Positions 18,684 to 27,312 are shown, numbered from the stretch's first letter. The stretch is DNA of 64,000 nt from Paraburkholderia xenovorans LB400 (GCF_000013645.1 NC_007951.1:3534001-3598000); one strand, 5' to 3'. Numbers and translations: made by a program. Notes: a model not told the origin generated them from the letters alone.

Positions 18684-19568
18684 ATGAATCTGCTCTACTG
18701 GCTCGATCCCTGGGAGTTTTCGCCGACCGTCGTGATCGCCTTGCTGGTGCCGGCGATCCTCTTCGTGCGCGGTGCGCGCAAGGCGAAGGTGTCGCTCGCG
18801 CGGCGTCTGTCTTTCTGGTTCGGGCTAGTGGCGTTGTATGTCGCGTTGCATACGCGGCTCGACTATTTCTTCGAGCATGAGTTTTTCATGCATCGCGCGC
18901 AGCACCTGGTGCTGCATCACCTCGGGCCGTTCTTTATTGCGCTGTCGTATCCGGGCGCCGCGTTGCGCGCGGGCATTCCGTTCAGCTGGCGGCAACGCTT
19001 CGTGCGGCCCGCCCTGGAGACGCCGGTCGTGCGCAAGCTGCTCGACGTGGTAATGCATCCGGTGGTCGCGGTGACATTGTTCGTCGGGCTGATCTACTTC
19101 TGGTTGATGTCGCCGATTCATTTCGTGGCGATGCTCGACTGGCGGCTGTATCGCGTGATGAACTGGAGCATGGTGATCGACGGCCTGCTGTTCTGGTGGC
19201 TCGTGCTCGATCCGCGTCCCGCGCCGCCGGCGCGTCTGTCGCCGGGCAAGCGCGTGCTGGTGGTGATCGCCGCGATTCCGCCGCAGATCATTCTCGGCGC
19301 CTTCATCTTCTTCACGCCGCACGAGTTGTATCCGATCTACTCGATCTGCGGCCGCGCATTTACATGGTTGAGCCCGATGCGCGATCAGCAGATCGGCGGG
19401 CTGTTGCTGTGGATTCCGGGTTCGATGATGAGCGTGATCGGCGCACTATTGGCCTTGCGCCACTGGATGCGGCTATCGGCACGCGGCCGCCTGCGCGGCG
19501 AACGGCGTGCGAAGGCGGCGCACGCAATCGCGAGCGCCGCTTCGACGCCCGCTGGCCACCGCGGCTGA
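18684..19568 (+). CDS. caa3-type CtaG-like cytochrome c oxidase assembly membrane protein
   Basis: 294 residues with about seven hydrophobic segments. The Met/His-rich HEFFMHRAQHLVLHHLGPFF stretch and the closing FTPHELYPIYSICGR with SPMRDQQIGGLLLWIPG are typical of the CtaG_caa3 family. It is an inner-membrane protein implicated in copper delivery to haem-copper oxidases. It is the last gene of the SCO-PCu(A)C-CtaG operon. The C-terminal tail is Arg/Ala-rich and not conserved. Confidence 0.85.
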   Translation: MNLLYWLDPWEFSPTVVIALLVPAILFVRGARKAKVSLARRLSFWFGLVALYVALHTRLDYFFEHEFFMHRAQHLVLHHLGPFFIALSYPGAALRAGIPFSWRQRFVRPALETPVVRKLLDVVMHPVVAVTLFVGLIYFWLMSPIHFVAMLDWRLYRVMNWSMVIDGLLFWWLVLDPRPAPPARLSPGKRVLVVIAAIPPQIILGAFIFFTPHELYPIYSICGRAFTWLSPMRDQQIGGLLLWIPGSMMSVIGALLALRHWMRLSARGRLRGERRAKAAHAIASAASTPAGHRG

Positions 19569-19654
19569 TATCCGGCGGTCCGCAACGATCGACGCTTGCG
19601 GCAAGCCCGGCGCGCCCGCGCCGAGGCCGCTATGGCCGGCGCTGTTTCGCCGCT

Positions 19655-20167
19655 TCAGGCCGAACGCATCCAGATATGCGGGATGCCGTCTTCTTCGTGG
19701 ACTTCCGACACCGGCGCAAAGCCGAACGCACCGTAAAACCCTTGCAGATGGGCCTGCGCGTGCAAACGGATCGGCGTGCCAGGCCATTGCGCGCGAATGT
19801 GCGTAAGCGAGCGTTCGAGCATCGCATTGCCCAGACCGATGCCGCGGAACTCCGCGGTCGTAAGTACCCGGCCGATGCGAATGTCCGTGTCGTCCGCATC
19901 GTCTGTATCAGGCAGCAGCACGCGCAGATAACCCGCGAGCGGCGGCTGTTTTTCACCGGGACCACCGGGACCATAGGCCAGCAGATGCCACGCGTCCGTA
20001 TCGAGCCCGTCGATATCGCCATACACGCAGTTCTGCTCGACGACGAACACCGCGCTGCGCGCGCCCAGCATCGTGTAAACCTCCAGGCTCGTGAGGTCGT
20101 CGAAGGATTTCCAGCGCCAATCGAGTTGCGCCAGCCGCGTGGCGGCGCTTTGCTGTGGTTCGGTCAT
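19655..20167 (-). CDS. elaA: ElaA-type GNAT N-acetyltransferase
   Basis: 170 residues. The opening WRWKSFDDLTSLEVYTMLGA and RSAVFVVEQNCVY matches ElaA. The GNAT core contains IGRVLTTAEFRGIGLGNAML (acetyl-CoA P-loop, in the R/Q-x-x-G-x-G/A form) and GFAPVSEVHEEDGIPHIWM. The acceptor substrate is unknown. It looks like a single-gene unit. Confidence 0.88.
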   Translation of the reverse strand: MTEPQQSAATRLAQLDWRWKSFDDLTSLEVYTMLGARSAVFVVEQNCVYGDIDGLDTDAWHLLAYGPGGPGEKQPPLAGYLRVLLPDTDDADDTDIRIGRVLTTAEFRGIGLGNAMLERSLTHIRAQWPGTPIRLHAQAHLQGFYGAFGFAPVSEVHEEDGIPHIWMRSA

Positions 20168-20266
20168 GACAACGTTTTTCTATAGAAAGGAGCGCACCGC
20201 ACACACCGCGGTGATGCGAGATTATGCCGCACACGACCCGTTTCCGACCGCGCTGCGACGCGCCTG

Positions 20267-21025
20267 TCATGGATGGGCAAAGACCGGCTCGACGGGCCGC
20301 GCGAGACATTCGATCAGGTTGCCGGGTCCGCACAAATGCAGCGCGCCGACGACCACCAACGTGCGTTCCGGCCGTGTGAGCCACTCGGCCAGGCGCGCGG
20401 CCCAGGCGCGATTGCGCGCGTCGAGAATCGCGTGCCGGATGCCGGGCAGATTGAACATCGGCGATTCGACGGCGATGCGGTGCACGGCGGGCAGATCGCC
20501 TTCCAGCCAGGCCGCATGCATGCGCTCGAGCGTGCGCTGCGGTTCGTCGAGATCGGCCATCAGCAGGCCGAGCGCTGCGCCGAGCGCATCGAGCGGGATC
20601 GAATCGAGCGCCGCCGCCACCTCCTGCGCGGTCTCGAGATACCGATACGGTTTGGCCTGCGCGATCGCCGAGCGCAACATGCGCGGCTCGACACCTTCGA
20701 CGACGTGCTGGAACAGCGTCGGCGCGACGATCAGCGCGGCCCACGGACGCAGATCGACGAGCGGCGCCAGCGGGCCTTCAACAGGCCACGCGGCTTGAAG
20801 CTGCTGCCATGCGTCGGCGGATAGCAGCGGCTGCAACCGGGCGGCGCCGTCTTGCCCGGCGGCCTTCAGCAACGGGAGAATCGTCGGCGGATCGGACTCG
20901 AAGACGAGCGCTTCGGCCCAGTCATACGCTTCAGCGATCCACGGCGGCGTTCTGCGACTGGTCGCGGGAAAGAGATGCATCGAGCCAAGCACGCGAACGT
21001 GAGTGCCGGTGAGTTGTAGGTACAT
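20267..21025 (-). CDS. TraB/GumN-like protein
   Basis: 252 residues. The GTHVRVLGSMHLFP opening and the C-terminal VVVGALHLCGPGNLIECL carry the two conserved Gly-x-x-His segments of the TraB/GumN (PrgY) family, a putative metalloprotease-like fold of uncertain role. The start at 21025 has GAGG 4 nt upstream; a longer frame to 21178 adds 51 unconserved residues. No signal peptide is evident. Confidence 0.75.
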   Translation of the reverse strand: MYLQLTGTHVRVLGSMHLFPATSRRTPPWIAEAYDWAEALVFESDPPTILPLLKAAGQDGAARLQPLLSADAWQQLQAAWPVEGPLAPLVDLRPWAALIVAPTLFQHVVEGVEPRMLRSAIAQAKPYRYLETAQEVAAALDSIPLDALGAALGLLMADLDEPQRTLERMHAAWLEGDLPAVHRIAVESPMFNLPGIRHAILDARNRAWAARLAEWLTRPERTLVVVGALHLCGPGNLIECLARPVEPVFAHP

Positions 21026-21245
21026 GCAACCTCGGGGGTGGACAGGCAATGACACAGAAAAGCAGGCGCGCTGCTCAATCGAACAATTGAGGTGCCGCGC
21101 GTGCGCGCGGTGACGGGCGCGAGCCCACCATAGTCCCACCCGAGGCTGTGCGTCAACGCCACGTGCAAATGCGCTCAAGCGGCCGCGGCCAGCGCGCGGA
21201 CAATGTCCCGCATGGACATCTCCAACCAGGGTCTAATAAAAAATA

Positions 21246-21268
21246 AAGCCCCAAACAATGGGGCTTTT
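21246..21268 (-). terminator. intrinsic terminator of the 21320 gene
   Basis: An 8-bp stem AAAGCCCC (21246-21253) / GGGGCTTT (21261-21268) is followed on the minus strand by TTTATTTTTTATT. It is 52 bp after the stop of the secreted-protein gene. Confidence 0.8.
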
Positions 21269-21319
21269 CTGGCGCAGAAAATCTGCTGCCGCATAAATCG
21301 CATGCCGCATGCGAAGCGC

Positions 21320-22054
21320 TTATTCGGCGCTTCTTTTGAACGACTCCAATTCACTCGTATAACGCTCGTTTCGCACGCCATTGCTGGCGTAATACTCCTC
21401 CACCGATTTTACCCAGCGGCCGATTTCCGGCACATACCAGATCGCTTTATAAGTACGCCCGGTCGCCTGAACAGGGCCGGTTTTCTGCGCATGAGTGATC
21501 ATCGCGGTGTCGCCCTGCTGGACCTGCACGGCCTGCGTGACGGTCTGCGTCGGTTCGAGTTGCGCGGTCCAGTTGCCTTCCGCTTCGACCTTGATCGCCT
21601 GGAATTTGCCCGCCGGCACTTCGACGGTTTCCGTATCCACTACCCGATATTGAGTGCTCCATTTTTCCGAAGCGTGCATCTTGTTCGGATGCTGTTCCGT
21701 GTAGTCGATGCTCCAGGTTTTGCCGGGCGACAGCGGGAACGCGAGCGGCCGGTTCACCACCATTTCCGTGCCGTTCACACTGCGCTCGCGGCTCCAGTCG
21801 GCGCCCGCGATCAGCTCATTGGGCGCCTGAGTCGAGCCCACCGGCTTCGACGCGTAGTAAACGTGGGCCGACGTGGCGCGCAAGACGCTCACCTCGTCGT
21901 GCGTCTGGCGCCAGACTGAAGGCGCTTTCTCAAACGTGTCGACGTACGTCCAGGTGTCCCCGGCCTTGAGGGCCGGAGGCGGCGCCGACTGGGCAATAGC
22001 CAGCATCGGCAGGCCGACGGCGAACAGCACGGCTGCAGTTATGATTTTTTTCAT
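21320..22054 (-). CDS. secreted protein of unknown function
   Basis: 244 residues. MKKIITAAVLFAVGLPMLAIA is a clear Sec signal peptide with predicted cleavage near AIAQS. The mature protein is beta-rich (GDTWTYVDTF, GKTWSIDYTEQ, VPAGKFQAIKVEAEGNW, GRWVKSVEEYY), with a lipocalin- or LolA-like look but no family I can name. The start at 22054 was selected for the signal peptide; the frame is open to 22153. It is the last housekeeping-like gene before the AT-richer restriction-modification segment. Confidence 0.65.
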   Translation of the reverse strand: MKKIITAAVLFAVGLPMLAIAQSAPPPALKAGDTWTYVDTFEKAPSVWRQTHDEVSVLRATSAHVYYASKPVGSTQAPNELIAGADWSRERSVNGTEMVVNRPLAFPLSPGKTWSIDYTEQHPNKMHASEKWSTQYRVVDTETVEVPAGKFQAIKVEAEGNWTAQLEPTQTVTQAVQVQQGDTAMITHAQKTGPVQATGRTYKAIWYVPEIGRWVKSVEEYYASNGVRNERYTSELESFKRSAE

Positions 22055-22531
22055 TGGTCGAGATGTAGTAGTTGTAGCGGGTCGTAACCTGCCCCGATTT
22101 TTCGCGCTGATAAGGCACCGCCATTCATTGAAGCGGATGGCTGCCACCTTCATAAGTGCGCGAATTGGCTTTGGCTACTGTACATTATCGGCAATTACTG
22201 ATGGTAATCAAAAGTGCGATTCGAGGTAATGGGCAATTGCCGGAACGGATATGAAAGACAATAAAATAAAAATGAAAGAGCAGGAGAGGGAATTGTAAAC
22301 AACGAAGGATCCTGACGGTCGGCGCCTCGCCACACTCGAACCGGAACGGCCACTCCGGCTTGAGATATGCCGACGCATGAAACAGTAACCGACCATGAGT
22401 AACCGGCCATGTACCGCCTTGGCTTACGCTCCCACACGGACAATCTGATGGGCAGCAGCGCGCTCCCGCAGCGGTCCGTCGCCCGTCGATAATCAACTCA
22501 AGCAGACCATATTGTTCCGCTCACGATGCAT
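22055..22531. other. AT-richer boundary region without a gene
   Basis: About 480 bp with no recognisable protein. Its base composition is visibly lower in GC than the left flank, as is the restriction-modification pair that follows. It probably marks the left edge of an acquired segment. No inverted repeats or integrase were seen. Confidence 0.4.
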
Positions 22532-23410
22532 TCAGGGCGCAATCCTCCTTAAAAACTCTTGCGCTCCGTCGTCGTCCTTGAAGGATGCACGGATGGAATC
22601 TTCGTTATCGTAATCAACGATAACCTCAATCTTGTGGAGCGTTCCTGATGCCTTTATCTTGTCCAATTTAGCCAGTTTTTCGATAGCATCCTGTACATTG
22701 CCACAGATGACTTCCGTACCAAAGAGGGGTAACAATATGATCCGCGTTATTAGCCGCTCAAGCGATTTTTGCAGCGCAGTCATGAATGCGTCGGTCTGTG
22801 GCTTGGAGGCGGTTATTAATGCATTGCGGAGCGTTGTTTTATCTGCGTCGGTAAGCGAAAACAGTCGTTGATTAGCCTCCGCAAACGCGGCATCAGACGT
22901 ACCTTCGTTGAACGCGATATCGAAATCAATGGCTTTGAACGCATCCACTACATCATCATATGGGATATATAAGACCGAAAATCTATGTCTTCGAAGCTGC
23001 TCCAGTGCAGGCTTCGTAAACTCTCCGGCTAACACTGCACCAAAAAAAGGCGCCGAGAGATGGTGTACTTCAATGATGGGAAGTATCGCAGCCTGTATTT
23101 CCTGGGCTTTGTTTTTCGAATGTTTGGTGTAGCGGCGCCAAGCCGCTTCGATAAACGCCACTGGCGTTCCGCGCGATTCCTCGGTTCCCCCTACTTCGAT
23201 CACGAAGTCTAAATCGTGGGTATTTCCATATTTGTCTGCCCACGTGACTTTCTTACCGGTGCGCGCCGGCCGGTCTTTTTGCCAGTCAAGATAATAGTTT
23301 TTTGCCTTCGCAAAACTCTCGAGGCGAGGTTTTAGTATCAGATATAAGACTACGTGTTCAAGCAGGTTGCCAAGATCCTGGCCAAACTTATGCGAAGGGG
23401 AATTCGCCAT
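22532..23410 (-). CDS. probable type II restriction endonuclease
   Basis: 292 residues. HDLDFVIEVGG, then about 10 residues later VAFIEAAWRRYTKHSKN, forms a PD-(D/E)xK-like core (acidic beta-hairpin, then E followed by basic residues). The family resemblance is to methyltransferase-linked endonucleases with the YTKHSKNKAQEIQ stretch. The assignment rests on this motif and on its position 4 bp downstream of a DNA methyltransferase gene. The sequence specificity is unknown. Codon use is less GC-biased than in neighbouring chromosomal genes, which suggests transfer. Confidence 0.7.
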   Translation of the reverse strand: MANSPSHKFGQDLGNLLEHVVLYLILKPRLESFAKAKNYYLDWQKDRPARTGKKVTWADKYGNTHDLDFVIEVGGTEESRGTPVAFIEAAWRRYTKHSKNKAQEIQAAILPIIEVHHLSAPFFGAVLAGEFTKPALEQLRRHRFSVLYIPYDDVVDAFKAIDFDIAFNEGTSDAAFAEANQRLFSLTDADKTTLRNALITASKPQTDAFMTALQKSLERLITRIILLPLFGTEVICGNVQDAIEKLAKLDKIKASGTLHKIEVIVDYDNEDSIRASFKDDDGAQEFLRRIAP

Positions 23411-23413
23411 GCC

Positions 23414-24730
23414 TTATCCTTTAATCCAGAGTCGACCTTCATGAAGTGGGACGGTATGTTTGCGGTTCTTCCACTTGATGTTGCGGTCTCGTATTTTCTC
23501 AAACGACCACGATTCAAATCCTGATGCGATAGCGAGTTCACCGAACCAACGTTCAACGGGTGCGTGAACGCCATATGGCGCGGAGTCGCCAATGACCAGA
23601 CACATGTTCGCACCAGGCGACGTTACGCGGCGCAAAGCATTGAATGTCTCAGCCATGTCGCCAAAGTAAGCTGCGATCATCGTGTGATAGGCCTTTTTGC
23701 CGGCCTTTAATGTACGAACCTCCGCCAGCTCATTGCAGACGGCTGTAAGTTCGTCGCGGATCGGTGCAACCACCGGTCTCTCCAGTAAGGCGTCCAGTTG
23801 CAACTTATCGCTCGTAGCATGTTGTGAACTCGAACAGATCAGGAATTGACGGACCGAACCGTGCAAATCTCCCCACGAACTTATTTCGCCCCAAAACGTC
23901 ATTTCGAGCCGAGTAGCGTCCGCATAATCGTAGTTGTTAGCATACGGCGGCGATGTGATGACGAGGTCGACGCGTGCGTCAGGTATACCTTTGAGTGTCC
24001 GCGCATCGCTCTGAAGTAGTTTCGCGCGACTCTTTGTCTGGCCTTTTTGCATGTCGCGCATGTCATAAGCCATGATGGTTGCCTGTGCGGTCAACGCGTC
24101 CGATGGAGTCGATACGCTGGCTTTACGCTTGTTAGGCAAAACGTATTGCCACTGCGCTGTCCCTACGTGACTAGACGGGCGAAGAATGGCGTTCAACGCG
24201 AGGAAAACCAGCAGGCGGATATCGTCTGGCAGATCGTTGGCAATTGTCAGGTACGCGTCACGAAGCTTGAACAGTTCGACGAGCGTTTCGACTTCGTAGC
24301 ATTTTTTGAGGAGGTCAGGAATCGCATGATTGCTACATGAACGTGATTCGCCGGCAAGTTTCTCGACAGCCGCGATCGCCGCTTCGAATGCTTCCGGGCT
24401 CGACGCCCAAGCCAATTTACCGCGCGCCAGGCGATAAACAAACGGATGCGATTCGACACCATACGATTTAATGCCGGCCTTATCCGCCTCCACGCACACG
24501 GTCCCTGATCCGACGAATGGGTCGAGTACAACTTTCGCCGCACGGTTTCCAATCACCTGCTTCACCCAATCAGACGAGAAACCAGCGGAGTACCGGAACC
24601 ATCGATGGACTGGCAACCTCATGTTCGGCGTGAAAGTGCCAGATTGCTCGACGTCGATGGTAGCTCTCGATTTTTTTGCTGTTGGTGCTGCTACCGTATC
24701 GAATAGCTCCGCTTGCGCGCTGATGGTCAT
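23414..24730 (-). CDS. DNA methyltransferase (TSPPY, amino-type) of the RM pair
   Basis: 438 residues. Motif I VVLDPFVGSGTVCVEA is near the N-terminus (about 74-90), and motif IV DLVITSPPYANNYDY is near the middle (about 255-270). The I-before-IV order with a large gap fits an amino-methyltransferase (N4-cytosine or N6-adenine) with the target recognition region between. It should protect host DNA from the adjacent endonuclease. The start at 24730 (MTISAQAELF) is favoured; the frame extends upstream to 24868 without a better ribosome site. It is transcribed first, the endonuclease second. Confidence 0.85.
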   Translation of the reverse strand: MTISAQAELFDTVAAPTAKKSRATIDVEQSGTFTPNMRLPVHRWFRYSAGFSSDWVKQVIGNRAAKVVLDPFVGSGTVCVEADKAGIKSYGVESHPFVYRLARGKLAWASSPEAFEAAIAAVEKLAGESRSCSNHAIPDLLKKCYEVETLVELFKLRDAYLTIANDLPDDIRLLVFLALNAILRPSSHVGTAQWQYVLPNKRKASVSTPSDALTAQATIMAYDMRDMQKGQTKSRAKLLQSDARTLKGIPDARVDLVITSPPYANNYDYADATRLEMTFWGEISSWGDLHGSVRQFLICSSSQHATSDKLQLDALLERPVVAPIRDELTAVCNELAEVRTLKAGKKAYHTMIAAYFGDMAETFNALRRVTSPGANMCLVIGDSAPYGVHAPVERWFGELAIASGFESWSFEKIRDRNIKWKNRKHTVPLHEGRLWIKG

Positions 24731-25061
24731 AGGTGTCTTGGGGGGATGCGAGGAGGCGAAAAAACCTGACTTGCAATTATAAGGTGCCATCGACCATAGA
24801 GAGCCAAGGCGACACACTCGTGCATCGCTTTGCACCGCCGCCGGCCAACCTCGAAGTTGCTTTGCCAAGGCGCGGTCAGGCAGGATGAAGCAACGTGAAC
24901 GGCCAGCTTCGCAGGTGCCGCCGCAAACTCTCGCAGACGGCCAATTAGCCGATATACGAGTGGTTTAGCGTTTTTATCGAGTGGTTGGAGAGGGCTTTGT
25001 ACTGCTTCAGACAGCGCATTTCCACAGATGGAAATATGCAAAATCATGAGCTAGAAAAACG
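24731..25061. other. intergenic upstream of the RM pair
   Basis: About 330 bp without a recognisable gene, between the methyltransferase start and the tRNA-Cys terminator. It presumably contains the leftward promoter of the RM genes. No control (C) protein gene was found. Confidence 0.35.
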
Positions 25062-25087
25062 AAAAGCCCCGACTAGTCGGGGCTTTT
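25062..25087 (-). terminator. intrinsic terminator after tRNA-Cys
   Basis: A perfect 26-bp palindrome (AAAAGCCCCGACT / AGTCGGGGCTTTT) ends on the minus strand in TTTTCGTTTTT. It lies 15 bp past the 3' end of tRNA-Cys. Confidence 0.85.
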
Positions 25088-25102
25088 CTTTACATCAACT
25101 AC

Positions 25103-25176
25103 TGGAGGCGCGAGCCGGAGTCGAACCGGCCTAAACGGCTTTGCAGGCCGCTGCATAACCGCTTTGCTATCGCGCC
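25103..25176 (-). tRNA. tRNA-Cys(GCA)
   Basis: A 74-nt cloverleaf on the minus strand. The acceptor stem begins GGCGCG and the gene ends with an encoded CCA. The anticodon loop is CTGCAAA inside the stem CGGC/GCCG, giving anticodon GCA, cysteine. The T arm is CCGGTTCGACTCCGG. Confidence 0.95.
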
Positions 25177-25251
25177 GCAAGCGGACTGGAACCTAGCAAC
25201 AGATTCACAGATTCTGTCTGGCGGAAAACCGGAAGGACCGGCCCACCAAAC

Positions 25252-25273
25252 AAAAAGGGAAGCACTGCTTCCC
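25252..25273 (-). terminator. hairpin with T tract between tRNA-Gly and tRNA-Cys
   Basis: In minus orientation GGGAAGC-AGT-GCTTCCC (25257-25273) is followed by TTTTTG. It has the form of a small intrinsic terminator 9 bp after tRNA-Gly, or it may be a processing stem between the two tRNAs. Confidence 0.5.
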
Positions 25274-25281
25274 CTTATGTA

Positions 25282-25357
25282 TGGAGCGGGAGACGAGGCT
25301 CGAACTCGCGACCTCAACCTTGGCAAGGTTGCGCTCTACCAACTGAGCTACTCCCGC
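25282..25357 (-). tRNA. tRNA-Gly(GCC)
   Basis: A 76-nt cloverleaf on the minus strand. The acceptor begins GCGGGAG and the encoded CCA is present. The anticodon stem CAACC/GGTTG with loop TTGCCAA gives anticodon GCC, glycine. Its last 16 nt are repeated at 25421, which is the ICE attachment repeat. The gene is complete and lies on the chromosomal side of the ICE junction. Confidence 0.96.
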
Positions 25358-25420
25358 ATTGCACTGCTTCACAACGCCTTGCCTTTTACTTCTTTGCCAA
25401 ACAACGCGCTGCTTCAAATT

Positions 25421-25438
25421 TGGAGCGGGAGACGAGAC
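25421..25438 (-). repeat. ICE attachment site (attR-like), partial tRNA-Gly 3' end
   Basis: The minus strand reads GTCTCGTCTCCCGCTCCA. Its last 16 nt are identical to the 3' end of the complete tRNA-Gly at 25282, but no tRNA body follows. ICEclc is known to recombine at the 18-bp 3' end of a tRNA-Gly gene, and this 18-mer agrees with the ICEclc site as I recall it except at one base. I take it as the chromosome-ICE boundary, with the intact target tRNA and attL far to the right, outside the window. Confidence 0.75.
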
Positions 25439-25506
25439 GTTTACTAGGGCAGTAAGTCGTTGATTCCCAAGCTCTTTCTTCGCCGAGGTGGCCAGCGAAG
25501 ACCTAG

Positions 25507-25535
25507 ATTGTAGCCTATTTTTTCGTCCCCGCCAA
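25507..25535 (-). promoter_or_regulatory. outward-facing promoter near attR (Pcirc-like)
   Basis: On the minus strand a -35 TTGGCG (25530-25535) and a -10 TACAAT (25507-25512) are 17 bp apart, with a short A-tract in the spacer. Transcription would leave the ICE across the att repeat. In ICEclc a promoter in this place drives the integrase only once the element is circular. In the integrated state here it would read into tRNA-Gly and tRNA-Cys. Confidence 0.6.
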
Positions 25536-25538
25536 CAA

Positions 25539-26224
25539 AGATCGTCCAAAGAGTTCCACTGGCATCCATAGACCCACACCCAGCACACCAGACCCGCAGT
25601 CGTCACAACGTCATCGGCGACGGTCTCGAACTGGCCGCCCGTGCCCCTGCTCTCAGTTCCCGCATCCGCTTCCGCGATGACGCCCAGGCCGATCCTCTCG
25701 GTGCCGGCCCAGTTCGGATGCCATCTACGAGCCGCATGCAACGCGCATTGCATTGCCCGTCTGCGCAAGCAAGTCACGCAGGAAGAACGCGCACCCTAGC
25801 CGTGGCGCGTCAGCACGCGATTCTTTATCGGTATATCAGGATGCCAGGGCGGGTATGACAGGCGTGGATTCGCCCAGTTTTCCTAGACCTTGGACAACGA
25901 CCACCATCTCGTCGCGCCTTGTGAAACCGCTGGCATATAAGGCCATACCGAGACAGATTTGCAGAATCCGCAACTTATTACGACGCTGATAGCGTGAGCG
26001 TCACTGTCGAGCCTACGTCCCGATGCTCGACCTTCTAGCGGCCGATGAATTTTTGCACATTGGGCACATGACAGCCACCGGTAAAAGCGCACTGGTGAGA
26101 AGTGCTCAAGCACCCATAACGGACCGGGCCTCGGGGCTCGTTTCCTACACAGACAACTGCCCGACCACGGGGTCGGCGTCAAAGGAGTCGGCCATGTAGT
26201 TCTTCTCCTGGAAGGAGACGGAGC
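25539..26224. other. ICE end region without a recognised gene
   Basis: About 690 bp between the outward promoter and bisR. Frames on both strands are open by high GC only. The region should contain the bisR promoter and possibly recombination or operator sites near attR; I could not define these. Confidence 0.4.
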
Positions 26225-26980
26225 ATGCACGAGAACAAGAATGATGCACCAACATCAAAGGTGTTCTACCGCCCGATCGAAGCGTCCATCCGCTGGGCTG
26301 GGCTGCTGCGATACGAGCAGGTGATCCTGGCCTCGGTTTTATCGCCAAGGAATCTGCCACAGTCGTTGGATTGCCCGCGCTGGGGCGAACTGCGGCTATA
26401 CACCGACCGAATCTACGACGGCATCCTCAATGGGGAACTGCCCTTCGGGCAGAACGGCATCACAACACGCGATACCGCACTGATCGAGTCCCTTGATCTG
26501 ACGGTTCGCCACGTCGATCTGAAGCGATGGATGCGCCAGCACTACCCCGAGCAGCGGCCCGGCTTTCTCTTCTCTCGCAGCGAACGCATCGCCCATCCCG
26601 TCATCTCCCTGGAGACCGGCCAAGCCATGCTGGTCGAGCGATTGGCCCTCAAATCCGCTCTGGAGCAGTGCAAGCGCCAAATGCGCGAGCTGCAAGAACA
26701 GCACGACGCGCTACTCAAGCAGTCCACGGTCATTCCCGCCTGCGCGCAATGCCCCATCAGCGACCGGGCCGAGGCCACCTACCTCCACATCATCGGCACC
26801 ATGCTGGAACTGATGCTCGGCCAATCTCCGTCGGGCACACCGTATTCCAGTTTCAATAGCCAGGAGGCTATCGCTACCGCGATGATCGCGCATCACGGCG
26901 AACTCATGGGCATTACCGATCGCACGCTGCAAGCCAAGTTTGCACAAGCCCGCCGCAAGCTGCGGGCCGCCGTTTCCTGA
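26225..26980 (+). CDS. bisR: BisR-type regulator of ICE activation
   Basis: 251 residues, the length I recall for ICEclc BisR, in the same position: last gene before attR and upstream of alpA. It has no obvious helix-turn-helix. The middle holds a coiled-coil-like stretch (SALEQCKRQMRELQEQHDAL), then a CAQC pair and a C-terminal segment rich in Arg/Lys (LQAKFAQARRKLRAAV). In ICEclc, BisR activates the alpA promoter and represses itself, linking an upstream signal to transfer competence. A strong AAGGAGA precedes the ATG. The assignment is by family memory and context. Confidence 0.8.
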   Translation: MHENKNDAPTSKVFYRPIEASIRWAGLLRYEQVILASVLSPRNLPQSLDCPRWGELRLYTDRIYDGILNGELPFGQNGITTRDTALIESLDLTVRHVDLKRWMRQHYPEQRPGFLFSRSERIAHPVISLETGQAMLVERLALKSALEQCKRQMRELQEQHDALLKQSTVIPACAQCPISDRAEATYLHIIGTMLELMLGQSPSGTPYSSFNSQEAIATAMIAHHGELMGITDRTLQAKFAQARRKLRAAVS

Positions 26981-27099
26981 TATTTGCAAGCCCGAATCTG
27001 CGGTCACGGAAACCGCATTTACGGTGGCCTGAGACAGAAGTCGACATTTGAATAGGTGTCACGCCAACAAACGCCACTGAGCGTTCAGGAGTGACCGCC

Positions 27100-27312
27100 A
27101 TGTCGCAGATACCTGTACTACCGCCCAACGAGCGCCGCATCTTGCGTCTCGATGAAGTCGAGGCCAAGTCCGGCTTCAAGCGTGCCCACATCTACAACCT
27201 GATGCGTGCCGGCAAGTTCCCCCAGGCGCTGCGTCTGGGCGTGCGTGCAGTGGGCTGGGATTCGGTCGAGATCGACCAGTGGATCGCCGAACGTCTCAAC
27301 AATCGCACCTGA
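27100..27312 (+). CDS. alpA: AlpA family transcriptional regulator
   Basis: 70 residues forming a MerR/AlpA-like winged helix: ILRLDEVEAKSGFKRAHIYN (recognition helix), then LMRAGKFPQALRLGVRAVGW and DSVEIDQWIAERL. The ATG at 27100 has AGGAG 8 nt upstream; a GTG nine bases earlier is also open. It is the first gene of the alpA-parA-shi-parB-bisD-bisC operon. In ICEclc this promoter is activated by BisR and then by BisDC feedback. The 44-bp gap to parA fits co-transcription. Confidence 0.88.
   Translation: MSQIPVLPPNERRILRLDEVEAKSGFKRAHIYNLMRAGKFPQALRLGVRAVGWDSVEIDQWIAERLNNRT

Noticed and set aside
25205..25777. Long minus-strand open frame covering the tRNA-Gly gene and ICE end
   Set aside because: Part of its translation is simply tRNA-Gly read in frame; it crosses the att junction, has no family resemblance and no ribosome site.
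25883..26230. Minus-strand frame of 115 codons opposite the bisR leader
   Set aside because: No recognisable protein sequence; the region is expected to be the bisR promoter region in this ICE family.
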